NCBI RefSeq assembly: GCF_000377945.1
Contig: NZ_KB898942.1
Span: 1-57,964 of the forward strand
From: Thioalkalivibrio sulfidiphilus
GTDB taxonomy: Bacteria > Pseudomonadota > Gammaproteobacteria > Ectothiorhodospirales > Ectothiorhodospiraceae
Length of the DNA stretch: 57,964 nucleotides
Direction: 5' to 3'
The notes beneath the pieces are model-generated. The model was not told where the DNA came from. It did no database searches and worked only from the letters and a program-made list of their open reading frames with translations. Of this stretch, positions 32,667 to 39,705 are shown piece by piece (position 1 is the first letter of the stretch; every line of letters starts with the position of its first letter). The translations under genes were made by a program, and so were the position numbers.

Positions 32667-32690
32667 CCACTTTCCTCCACTATTCCCCAC
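32667..32690 (-). promoter_or_regulatory. MraZ operator: three GTGG boxes at 10-bp spacing
   Basis: On the minus strand GTGGGGAATA, GTGGAGGAAA and GTGG follow one another with a 10-bp period, so all three boxes face the same side of the helix. This agrees with known MraZ sites (TGGG repeats separated by about 5 bp). They begin within a few bases of the predicted transcription start, so MraZ binding would block promoter clearance: negative autoregulation. Confidence 0.85.
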
Positions 32691-32698
32691 ATTTCTAC

Positions 32699-32727
32699 AC
32701 TATAGGTAGGGATCCGGGGCCGGTCAA
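32699..32727 (-). promoter_or_regulatory. Sigma-70 promoter of the dcw cluster (PmraZ)
   Basis: On the minus strand TTGACC (32722-32727) and TATAGT (32699-32704) are separated by exactly 17 bp. Transcription should start near 32692, leaving a leader of about 50 nt to the mraZ GTG. It is one of the best sigma-70 matches in the window. The MraZ boxes overlap the initially transcribed bases. A TTGTG-T-CACAA dyad lies at 32762-32772, upstream of the -35. Confidence 0.85.
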
Positions 32728-32772
32728 GGGAAATCAGGGTCTGGGAAGAGAAAAATAGTGCTTGTGTCACAA

Positions 32773-32890
32773 AGACTTAGGAACACCCCTCCAAGTGGGA
32801 GATCAGCCTGGGGCAGGCCATATGAATAGCGCCTTGAGATTCACCAGATTGGCCACAAAAGCTCACAATTCACTTTAAGTTCGGGGCCCG
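32773..32890. other. Spacer between PmraZ and the rnpB terminator
   Basis: No gene is seen. On the minus strand a GGGTGTTCCTAAG word (about 32775-32787) resembles part of the 27-bp repeat found at 33489-33515 and 34443-34469. Confidence 0.3.
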
Positions 32891-32933
32891 AAAAACAGCG
32901 AAGCCCGACCCCGGTTCAGGGATCGGGCTTCGC
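32891..32933 (-). terminator. Rho-independent terminator of rnpB
   Basis: GCGAAGCCCGA at 32898-32908 and TCGGGCTTCGC at 32923-32933 form a perfect 11-bp stem around a 14-nt loop. On the minus strand five Ts (32891-32895) follow two bases after the stem. It lies about 20 nt beyond the end of RNase P RNA and upstream of the mraZ promoter, insulating the dcw cluster. Confidence 0.88.
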
Positions 32934-32950
32934 TTCGGTGGGGAAAAATG

Positions 32951-33310
32951 GGGAGTCGGCCTGTAAGCCGGGTTCTGTCTGGGACAGTCATTCATCTGGG
33001 ACGCGCGTCACCGCGCGCCTCGAGCAGCCTACCCGGGTGCAGTGCGGGCCACACCAATGCACCCCTATTTGGCCTTGCTCCGGGTGGGGTTTACCGTGCC
33101 GCGAAGTGTTGCCACCCGCGCGGTGCGCTCTTACCGCACCTTTTCACCCTTACCTGATCACGGAACGGGTCCGGGCCATCGGCGGTATGTTTTCTGTGGC
33201 ACTTTCCGTCGGCTCGCGCCGCCCAGGCGTTACCTGGCACCCTGCCCTATGGAGCCCGGACTTTCCTCCACGATACAAAGATCGCAGCGACTGTCCGGCC
33301 GACTCCGGAG
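32951..33310 (-). ncRNA. rnpB: RNase P RNA (bacterial type A)
   Basis: The minus strand contains the universally conserved elements in order: a 5' stem, GAGGAAAGTCCGGGCTCC (CR-I), the GACGGAAAGTGCCACAGAAA segment, AGCAAGGCCAAATAGG, GGGTAGGCTGCT and the 3' ACAGAACCCGGCTTACAG (CR-V). The 5' GGAGTCGGCC pairs with the 3' GGCCGACTCC to close P1. Length is about 360 nt, normal for type A. This RNA catalyses 5' maturation of tRNA precursors. It sits between mraZ and rsmI, as in Pseudomonas. The several open frames crossing it are not genes. Confidence 0.96.
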
Positions 33311-33314
33311 CATT

Positions 33315-33342
33315 AGAGTACGTGGGAACGGGAAAGTTACAA
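33315..33342 (-). promoter_or_regulatory. Promoter of rnpB
   Basis: On the minus strand TTGTAA (33337-33342) and TACTCT (33315-33320) are spaced by 16 bp. Transcription would start around 33308, matching the P1 stem that opens the RNase P RNA. Confidence 0.6.
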
Positions 33343-33488
33343 GGGAAAAGTGGGAAGTTGGAATTGGGACGGGCGAAGGCTGTTGCCGGATTCGATCCCG
33401 GCCTCCATGGGACCGGCCCGCAGCACGGCATCGATAAGCCAGGGGAAAGCGCACCGCAAAGGCCGCGAAGGCACGTGCGCAGCTGACT

Positions 33489-33515
33489 GGGTCGGGATGA
33501 TGGGTGTCCTAAACC
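33489..33515 (+). repeat. 27-bp direct repeat, copy A
   Basis: Matches copy B (34443-34469) in 26 of 27 positions; the core is GGGTGTCCTAAACC. Copy A ends just before recognisable antitoxin sequence begins (33521), so it marks the point where the antitoxin gene is truncated. Confidence 0.8.
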
Positions 33516-33520
33516 GTGCT

Positions 33521-33610
33521 CGCAACCCGGCTTTCGGCCTGTGGCAGGATCGTGACGAGGATGTGGACGCACAGGTCCGCAGCCTGCGACAAGGAAGGGA
33601 ACTGCCCTGA
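33521..33610 (+). pseudogene. vapB: VapB-type antitoxin, C-terminal remnant
   Basis: The frame ending at TGA 33608-33610 reads RNPAFGLWQDRDEDVDAQVRS followed by LRQGRELP. This resembles antitoxin tails of the form 'NPAFGLWKDRxDvxDVxaYVRxLRkGR' that neutralise PIN-domain toxins. Its stop overlaps the original vapC ATG by one base (TGATG), the usual coupling of TA pairs. The frame continues upstream to 33350, but those residues do not look like a DNA-binding antitoxin domain, and a 27-bp repeat sits at the boundary. The dimerisation/DNA-binding half is therefore lost. It could still bind toxin if translated. Confidence 0.65.
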
Positions 33611-33612
33611 TG

Positions 33613-33881
33613 CTAGTGTCCTGTCTGATAAATATCTTGCCATTCAGAGCCTCGCAAAAGCGCCAAGGCAAGGCGCGCACCGCAGCCAATGGCAAGCCCT
33701 TGGCAAGGTGCGCAACGCCGCATTGGCGCTTTTGCGAGGCTCCCTGCGGGCGCGGCTGTGCGGGCGTGTGGCGTTGTTACGCTTGCTTGAAATGGGGGTG
33801 GCCATTCCTGCGCAAGCGTGCCTAGCCACACGCCCGCACAGCCGCGCTGAATGACAAGATATTTATCAGACAGGACACTAG
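33613..33881. mobile_element. MITE-like element, 261 bp, inserted in vapC
   Basis: The element spans 33617-33877. Its 31-bp terminal inverted repeats (33617-33647 and 33847-33877; one mismatch) start TGTCCTGTCTGATAAATATC. It is flanked by CTAG on both sides (33613-33616 and 33878-33881), a target duplication; TA is an equally consistent reading. Inside are two perfect inverted repeats, 33647-33666 with 33723-33742 (20 bp) and 33750-33772 with 33825-33847 (23 bp), so the whole can fold as a three-armed structure. No transposase is encoded. Removing the element and one duplication restores ATG CTA GTG GAC, the natural start of VapC. Confidence 0.88.
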
Positions 33882-34255
33882 TGGACACGGACGTCCTGAT
33901 CTGGAACCTACGCGGCAACCCCAGGGCTGCCGAACTGCTCGACAACCAGCCTGGCTTTTCCATCTCGGCCGTCAGCTACATGGAACTGGTGCAGGGCATG
34001 CGCGACAAGCGCGAACTGAAAGCGCTGCGCCAGGCGCTGCACTTCTGGCGCGCCCCCATCATCCATATCAATGAAAGCATTTCCGCCCGCGCCACCTTCC
34101 TGGTGGAGCAGCATGCGCTGGCAAACGCCATGCAACTAGCGGATGCCCTGATCGCCGCCACCGCCCTCGAACACGGCCTGGATCTGCTCACGGCCAACGA
34201 CAAGCACTATCGACCGGTGGACGGCCTGACACTCCGGGTCTTCAGACCAGGGTGA
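33851..34255 (+). CDS. vapC: PIN-domain ribonuclease toxin VapC, N-terminus rewritten by the MITE
   Basis: 134 residues as it now stands. PIN-domain RNases cut RNA, often tRNA or rRNA. The four acidic metal-binding residues are intact: D12 (LVDTDVLIW), E45 (SYMELVQG), D98 (QLADALIAA) and D117 (TANDKHY). The first nine residues, MTRYLSDRT, come from the right terminal repeat of the inserted element, which supplies an in-frame ATG at 33851. The reconstructed original is 126 residues starting MLVDTDVLIW at 33610. No Shine-Dalgarno sequence precedes the new ATG, so expression may be low. The partner antitoxin is truncated. Either the toxin is silenced, or it is neutralised from elsewhere. Confidence 0.85.
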   Translation: MTRYLSDRTLVDTDVLIWNLRGNPRAAELLDNQPGFSISAVSYMELVQGMRDKRELKALRQALHFWRAPIIHINESISARATFLVEQHALANAMQLADALIAATALEHGLDLLTANDKHYRPVDGLTLRVFRPG

Positions 34256-34408
34256 TCACAACAGCACCCGCACCGCCCCACTCTGAACGTCACGGGCCAC
34301 CGCCACAACAGCAAACAGATGAAGGAAAGGAATATTCCGGGATGCATCGGCATCATCCGATCGCCCGTTACCATATGAAGTCCTGTTCGTTTCACATGGG
34401 AGTTGCCA

Positions 34409-34483
34409 ATGCTCAGATCAATTCTTGTCCTTCTGGCCGCCGGGGTCGGGATGAAGGGTGTCCTAAACCTAAACCGGCTCTAA
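34409..34483 (+). CDS. Possible 24-residue hydrophobic peptide
   Basis: ATG 34409 has GGAG 8 nt upstream and opens a frame of MLRSILVLLAAGVGMKGVLNLNRL, then TAA. A hydrophobic stretch (ILVLLAAGVG) could span a membrane. The second half is encoded by copy B of the 27-bp repeat; copy A encodes the similar VGMMGVLNRA in the same frame relation. This could be a small membrane peptide or chance. Confidence 0.3.
   Translation: MLRSILVLLAAGVGMKGVLNLNRL
34443..34469 (+). repeat. 27-bp direct repeat, copy B
   Basis: Partner of 33489-33515, 954 bp away in the same orientation (one T/A difference). The two copies bracket the antitoxin remnant, the MITE-like element and vapC. Confidence 0.8.
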
Positions 34484-34577
34484 TCCTACACTCCTTGCAT
34501 ACCTAGGCGGGATAAGTCACTACTATTCACAGAGCAGCGTAAGGAATTCGCAAACCCAACTCGCAGGAGGCAGGATC

Positions 34578-36305
34578 ATGGGCGCTGGCAAACGACTCGG
34601 TTTTGGGGCTGACAGCCATCGGAACAACCTCCTTGCCCTGCTGCTGATCCTCCTGGTGTTCGCCGCGCTGGGATTGCGCTTCTGGGCAGAGCACCACAAA
34701 TCCCTGTATGGCGGCCCCCAGCAGATCACACAATTGGGCGACGCCCTGCTGATCAACAACGGCGATGCACTCTACCGCATCTCACCGTCCGGTGAGATCC
34801 TCTCGCGCCACGACCTCAGTCAGCTCGGCTATGCCAACAATCTGACTGACCTGCATGGCCTGCCCGATGGTTCGGTCCTGCTGGCATCGAGCCGGCCATC
34901 CACGGTCAGACAATGCCGTCTTGAGACCTCAGATTGCGACACGCTTCTGGATCCAGGCCAACTGCCCGAGGGGCGGGCCTACAAGCTCCTGCACGGTCCG
35001 GATGGCACGCTGATGATCGCCGACACCAGCGGTCATCGCATCCTGCGAGTGCAGGACTTGAGGAACCCCGAACCCACCCCTCTGGACATCACGGCAGGCC
35101 TGCGATTTCCGAACCAGCTGTCATGGCACAACGGGCAACTCTGGGTTGCCGATACCAATCACCACCGCCTCAGCGCCTATCATGTCAATGAAGTGCGCGG
35201 CGAGATGCTCGGCAGTATCGAAGTCATCGGTCATCCCGACGCGCGCAGGACACGTATCTGGCCGACTGCCTTTGCCTTTGACGAGAGAGGACGTGTCTGG
35301 GTGATTGTGGCGAACAACCTGTTGCGGGACGCCGATGTTCTGGCCTATTCACTGGAAGGCCGTGCCTTGACCCGTATCGAACTGCCAGAGGGCGCGGATC
35401 CCGTGTTCATGACCCACCACCAGGGGGCGCTGTTCATCACGGATCCAACCCGAATGACCGTTCACCAGGTGGATATGAATGACCTGCGCGTCTCCGCTCT
35501 GGGCGGACAGTTCGGCACACTCCTGGATGAACTCCGCACTCAACGTGATCACTATGCAACCCTGAGCCATATCGGGCTCTGGTCCCTGGCGGGAATCCTG
35601 GTACTGGGCCTCCTCCTGGCCAGCGGAAGCCTCAGGGAGCGGTTATCGAAGCAGTGGCAGGCCACAATGGGCACAGGATCGAAGCAACACCCTCACTTGT
35701 CCAATCGCATCGCACCGCTCGTGAACGCCGACCGTCTTTCCGGCGTGAGCTGGCTCGAACCCGACCCAAAACGCATGAGACCTCTCCAATGGGCCCTGTA
35801 TGCAGGCATGGCCTGCATCCTGCTCGCACCCGCCCTGATCATTGCGACCCAGGTCTACTGGGCACCCGAGGATGCGGACGCCTCCCCTTATACATTCCGC
35901 GGTCTGATGGCAATGTTACTCGTGCTGGTTGCAGTGATTCTGCCCCTGATGTGGCAGGCCTCCCTCCTGCTCAAGTCGCGAATCGGCATCAGAGGCGGTC
36001 TGCTCTACCTGAGGGACCATCGCGGAAGAGCGATACAGATCCCAGCGGAGGTCGCCGTAAGCTCCCCCATGCACATCTCCCACGGCCCCATCACGGTGGT
36101 GCTCTTCGATGGCCGGGGAAAGTCGTACTATGATGAGGAAACCACTGAGAACACCCTGAAGCCGATTGTGGCCCGCACCCATCACCTGGGACACATCAAC
36201 TTCTGGCTCTACCAGCTCAAGCAGCGTCAAACTGCAGCGATCCTGGCGGCCGTATTGCCATTGAGTGGTGTACTGGCCCTCTATGCAATACTGAAATGGC
36301 TGTGA
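34578..36305 (+). CDS. Membrane-anchored NHL/beta-propeller protein of unknown function
   Basis: 575 residues; CAGGAGG precedes the ATG. A transmembrane helix at about 17-36 is followed by an extracytoplasmic propeller-like region (about 45-320) with NHL/YVTN-type repeats: LTDLHGLPDGSVLLASS, KLLHGPDGTLMIADTSGHRILRV, NQLSWHNGQLWVADTNHHRLSAY, FAFDERGRVWVIVANN. Further helices lie near 331-350, 402-427, 440-466 and 551-575. A small domain at about 470-545 (GLLYLRDHRGRAIQIPAEV...ITVVLFDGRGKSYYDEETT) looks like a membrane-associated PH-like fold. I do not recognise a named family. It sits in the variable slot between rnpB and rsmI, next to a broken TA locus. Confidence 0.85.
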   Translation: MGAGKRLGFGADSHRNNLLALLLILLVFAALGLRFWAEHHKSLYGGPQQITQLGDALLINNGDALYRISPSGEILSRHDLSQLGYANNLTDLHGLPDGSVLLASSRPSTVRQCRLETSDCDTLLDPGQLPEGRAYKLLHGPDGTLMIADTSGHRILRVQDLRNPEPTPLDITAGLRFPNQLSWHNGQLWVADTNHHRLSAYHVNEVRGEMLGSIEVIGHPDARRTRIWPTAFAFDERGRVWVIVANNLLRDADVLAYSLEGRALTRIELPEGADPVFMTHHQGALFITDPTRMTVHQVDMNDLRVSALGGQFGTLLDELRTQRDHYATLSHIGLWSLAGILVLGLLLASGSLRERLSKQWQATMGTGSKQHPHLSNRIAPLVNADRLSGVSWLEPDPKRMRPLQWALYAGMACILLAPALIIATQVYWAPEDADASPYTFRGLMAMLLVLVAVILPLMWQASLLLKSRIGIRGGLLYLRDHRGRAIQIPAEVAVSSPMHISHGPITVVLFDGRGKSYYDEETTENTLKPIVARTHHLGHINFWLYQLKQRQTAAILAAVLPLSGVLALYAILKWL

Positions 36306-36389
36306 GTGAGGCTTTCGCATTTCTTTGCGCCCCTCCGCGCCTTCGCGCCTCTGCGTCGCGGTTACGCCTTTCGCCTTTCGCCTTTCGCC
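36306..36389. repeat. Intergenic GCCTTTC tandem and 'GCGTCTCTGCGG'-type phrase
   Basis: The convergent junction holds GCGCCTTCGCGCCTCTGCGTCGCGG, related to the arms of the 48182-48356 element, followed by GCCTTTC repeated about three times. Confidence 0.45.
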
Positions 36390-37259
36390 TCACCCCGACT
36401 TCATCTCCACCGCCCGCGCGTACAAGAGATTCTTCCCCACCCCCGTGATCTCGGCAGCGATCTTCGCCGCCTTCTTCACCGGCAGTTCCGCCAGCAGCAG
36501 GCGCAGCACCCGTTCCGCCTCGGGGCTGACGCCCGCATCGCTTGCCTCCGGAGCACCGGCGACGAGCACCACGAACTCGCCCTTGCCGTGATCCTCGTTG
36601 CTCGCAAGCCAGGCGACCAGTTCCGCAAGACGCCCGTCCTGCACCTGCTCGAAGGTCTTGGTCAGCTCCCGGGCCACCACTGCGCGGCGATCACCGCCCA
36701 GCACGGCGGTCATGTCGTCCAGGCAGTCGGCGATGCGGTGGCTGGATTCGTAGAAGATGAGCGTGCGGGGATCGCCGGCCAGCGCCTCCAGCCGCTGGCG
36801 CCGGGCGCCGCCCTTGGCGGGCAGGAAGCCCTCGAACACGAAGCGGTCCGAAGGCAGCCCGCTCACCGACAGGGCCGCCATGGCGGCCACGGGGCCCGGC
36901 ACGGGCGAGACCCGGATGCCGGCGGCACGGGCGGCGGCCACCAGGCGGTAGCCCGGGTCGCTGATCAGCGGCGTGCCGGCATCGGAGACCAGGGCGATGG
37001 ATTCGCCGGCCTCCAGCCTCGCCACCAGGGCAGGCACCTGCTCCAGTTCGTTGTGCTCGTGCAGGCTGATCTGCCTGGCCTTGATGCCGAAGTGGGTCAG
37101 CAGCGCGCCGGTGCGCCGGGTGTCCTCGGCGGCCACCCGGTCCACGGCGGCGAGCACCTCCCGAGCACGGGGGCTCATGTCCCCCAGGTTGCCGATGGGC
37201 GTGGCCACCACGTACAGGACGCCCTTCTCAATTGCGGCCGCTTGAATTGACACGTTCAC
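36390..37259 (-). CDS. rsmI: 16S rRNA (cytidine-1402-2'-O) methyltransferase RsmI
   Basis: 289 residues from GTG 37259. It methylates the ribose of C1402, the same nucleotide RsmH modifies. LYVVATPIGNLGDMSPRA, AEDTRRTGALL, ISLHEHNE, ALVSDAGTPLISDPGYRLV and VPGPVAAMAALSVSGLPSDRFVFEGFLP are the tetrapyrrole-methylase-fold signatures. It is transcribed divergently from lpoA. Confidence 0.97.
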   Translation of the reverse strand: MNVSIQAAAIEKGVLYVVATPIGNLGDMSPRAREVLAAVDRVAAEDTRRTGALLTHFGIKARQISLHEHNELEQVPALVARLEAGESIALVSDAGTPLISDPGYRLVAAARAAGIRVSPVPGPVAAMAALSVSGLPSDRFVFEGFLPAKGGARRQRLEALAGDPRTLIFYESSHRIADCLDDMTAVLGGDRRAVVARELTKTFEQVQDGRLAELVAWLASNEDHGKGEFVVLVAGAPEASDAGVSPEAERVLRLLLAELPVKKAAKIAAEITGVGKNLLYARAVEMKSG

Positions 37260-37350
37260 CCCCGGCCAAGATACTGACCTGCCTTGAATTCATCTGAAGG
37301 GTCGACAGTCTACGCCCCGTCGCCCCCGCCCAACACCACCCCGGTATCCG

Positions 37351-39258
37351 ATGACCCGATCAGCCCTGTTGTCCCGCCTGTTACCCGCCCTGGCCCTGAC
37401 CGCCGTGCTCGCGGCCTGTGCGCCGCCCGAACCCCGGATCGTGGTGCCGCCGGCGGACCTCACCGAGGCCCAGTCCCTGGAACTGTCGGGCGAGCTGCAG
37501 GAGGCTGGACGCCTCTACCTGGCCCACGCCCAGCGGCTACGCGGCGAGGAACGCATCCAGTTCACCCTTCATGGCCTGGAACTGCTGCTCTCTGATCGCC
37601 CCGAGCCCGAGGACCTGGATCTCGCCGAGACCGCCTACGCGGACCTGACCCGCCAGCCCCTGCCGGAACCGGCCAGCACCCGGGCCGCCGTGGCCGGCGC
37701 ACGCCTGGCGATCTGGTCCGACGATCCCTGGCGCGCCCTCTCCCTGCTGCCCACGGACCTGGAAGGCCGACCCGCGCCGCTCGCCCGCCAGGTGCTGGAG
37801 ACCCGCGTGCTGGTGCTGAGCCTGATGGACGACTGGCTGGGCGTGGTGCAGACCCACATCACCCTGGAACGCTGGCAGGACGATTACCAGGGCATCGCCG
37901 CCAACCGCGAGGCGCTCTGGACCCGGCTGCTGGAACAGGACCGTGACCGCCTGGCGCGCTTCGAGGCCGAAGCCCCGGACCGGATCACCGCCGGCTGGCT
38001 GGCCCTGGCCCGGGTCGCCCGGGGCACGGCGCCCCGTCCGGCGGCCCTGGAGACGGCCCTGGAGGACTGGATGCTGGCCTTCCCCAACCATCCGGCCACC
38101 GGCGACTTCCTGCCCCGGCTGCGCCGTGAATGGGCGGATCTGGGCCGCTACCCGGACCGCATCGCCGTGCTGTTGCCCATGACCGGGCGCCTGGCGGCGG
38201 TCTCCACCGCCGTGTACGAGGGCATGCTGGCCGCCTACTACCGGCTGCCCGCGGAGGATCGCCCGAGCCTGCGCCTCTATGACACCGGCGAACAGGCGGA
38301 GGCCGCCTGGACCGTGTATCACCAGGCGGTGCAGGACGGCGCCACCCTGGTGATCGGCCCCCTGGACCGCCGAGCCGTGGAACTGTTCGCCACCAGCGAT
38401 CACCTGCCCGTGCCCATGCTGGCCCTGAACCAGGTGGACTGGGACAACCCGCCCGAGCGGCTCTTCCAGTTCGGCCTCAACCCGGAGGACGAGGCACGCC
38501 AGGTGGCCGAGTACGCCGCCATGGAAGGGCATCTGCACGCGCTGATCCTGGCGCCGCGCAACGAGCTGGGCGAACGGCTCGGCACCAGCTTCACCGAACG
38601 CTTCCTGGAACTGGGCGGGCTGGTGCTTTCCGCCCAGTTCTACGCCCCCCAGGCCACCGACTACGCACCCTCCATCACCCAGGGACTGGGGCTCAACGAC
38701 AGCCAGGGCCGCCACCGCCAGCTGCAGAACATCGTGCGCCGCAACCTGGAATTCGAACCCCGGCGCCGCCAGGACCTGGACGTGGTGTTCATGGTGGGCA
38801 CCCCCCGGGAGGCACGCCTGCTGGCACCCCAGCTGCGCTTCCATCGCGCCGGTGATCTGCCCGTGCTGAGCACCTCCCATGCCTATTCCGGCCACCGCGA
38901 CGCCCAGGCGGACGCGGACCTGGACGGCCTGATTCTGGCCGAGATCCCCTGGCTGCTGGATGCCTCCATCGAGGCTTCGCCCACCCGCGCCGCCCTGGCC
39001 CCGGACCTGTCACCCGGCAGCCGCCAGCTGCCCCGGCTGGTGGCGCTGGGCCACGACGCCATGCGCCTCGCGCCCCTGCTCAACCACCTGCACCAGCGCC
39101 CCGGCGAAGGCCTCGACGGCATGACCGGCAGGCTGTACCTGGACGAGGCGGGCCGCGTGCACCGCCAGCTGCACTGGGCGGTGTTCCGACGCGGCGTGCT
39201 GAGCCCCATGGTGCTCACGCCCCCCCTGGCGGAAGCAGGTCCACAGGCCTCCCGATGA
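37351..39258 (+). CDS. lpoA: Penicillin-binding protein activator LpoA (LppC lipoprotein)
   Basis: 635 residues. A lipoprotein signal ends VLAAC with Cys at 23. A TPR-like helical N-terminal domain (about 30-270) is followed by a periplasmic-binding-protein-like domain (about 275-620) opening IAVLLPMTGRLAAVSTAVYEGMLAAYY. From the outer membrane it stimulates PBP1A through the peptidoglycan layer. Its place between rsmI and yraN is conserved. It overlaps yraN by 4 nt. Confidence 0.94.
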   Translation: MTRSALLSRLLPALALTAVLAACAPPEPRIVVPPADLTEAQSLELSGELQEAGRLYLAHAQRLRGEERIQFTLHGLELLLSDRPEPEDLDLAETAYADLTRQPLPEPASTRAAVAGARLAIWSDDPWRALSLLPTDLEGRPAPLARQVLETRVLVLSLMDDWLGVVQTHITLERWQDDYQGIAANREALWTRLLEQDRDRLARFEAEAPDRITAGWLALARVARGTAPRPAALETALEDWMLAFPNHPATGDFLPRLRREWADLGRYPDRIAVLLPMTGRLAAVSTAVYEGMLAAYYRLPAEDRPSLRLYDTGEQAEAAWTVYHQAVQDGATLVIGPLDRRAVELFATSDHLPVPMLALNQVDWDNPPERLFQFGLNPEDEARQVAEYAAMEGHLHALILAPRNELGERLGTSFTERFLELGGLVLSAQFYAPQATDYAPSITQGLGLNDSQGRHRQLQNIVRRNLEFEPRRRQDLDVVFMVGTPREARLLAPQLRFHRAGDLPVLSTSHAYSGHRDAQADADLDGLILAEIPWLLDASIEASPTRAALAPDLSPGSRQLPRLVALGHDAMRLAPLLNHLHQRPGEGLDGMTGRLYLDEAGRVHRQLHWAVFRRGVLSPMVLTPPLAEAGPQASR

Positions 39259-39611
39259 GCACTCAGCGCCAGGGACGGCGCGGCGAGGCCAGGGCCCTGG
39301 CATATCTGGAGGGCCGCGGCCTGCGCCTGCTGGAACACAACTACCGCTGTCGCGGCGGCGAGATCGACCTGGTGATGCGTGACGGCGCGACCACGGTATT
39401 CGTCGAGGTTCGCCTGCGCCGCAACCGGCGCTTCGGCGGCGCCGCCGCGAGCATCACACCCAGCAAGCAACACCGCCTGTGCACCGCCGCCCGGCACTAC
39501 CTGATGGTGCGCGGCATGCCCGACGGCCCCGTGCGCTTCGACGTGGTGGCCCTGGAAGGCGACGAACCGGTGGACTGGATCCGCAACGCCTTCGATGCTC
39601 CGGTGGATTGA
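39255..39611 (+). CDS. yraN: UPF0102 family endonuclease-like protein YraN
   Basis: 118 residues. GRRGEARALAYLEGRGLRLLEHNYRCRGGEIDLVMRDGATTVFVEVRLR carries the restriction-endonuclease-like core (E...GEIDL...VFVEV-R). The usual 'VEVK' is VEVR here. Function is not established; the fold is Holliday-junction-resolvase-like. gmhA/diaA and the BON lipoprotein yraP, which normally follow, are missing. Confidence 0.93.
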   Translation: MSTQRQGRRGEARALAYLEGRGLRLLEHNYRCRGGEIDLVMRDGATTVFVEVRLRRNRRFGGAAASITPSKQHRLCTAARHYLMVRGMPDGPVRFDVVALEGDEPVDWIRNAFDAPVD

Positions 39612-39705
39612 GGCTGATGACTTCGCGTTAACATCCGAAGCCCGCGTGCAAACCCAACAGCGGGTAGAAGTGCAGCAGCACACCCCCAGCAGATACACTT
39701 CCCCC

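Noticed and set aside
32762-32772. TTGTG-T-CACAA dyad upstream of PmraZ as a CRP/FNR-type site
   Set aside because: Spacing and half-site do not match TGTGA-N6-TCACA or TTGAT-N4-ATCAA; too short to claim as an operator.
32948-33695. Several open frames across 32,940-33,690 on both strands
   Set aside because: They overlap RNase P RNA, whose conserved elements explain the sequence.
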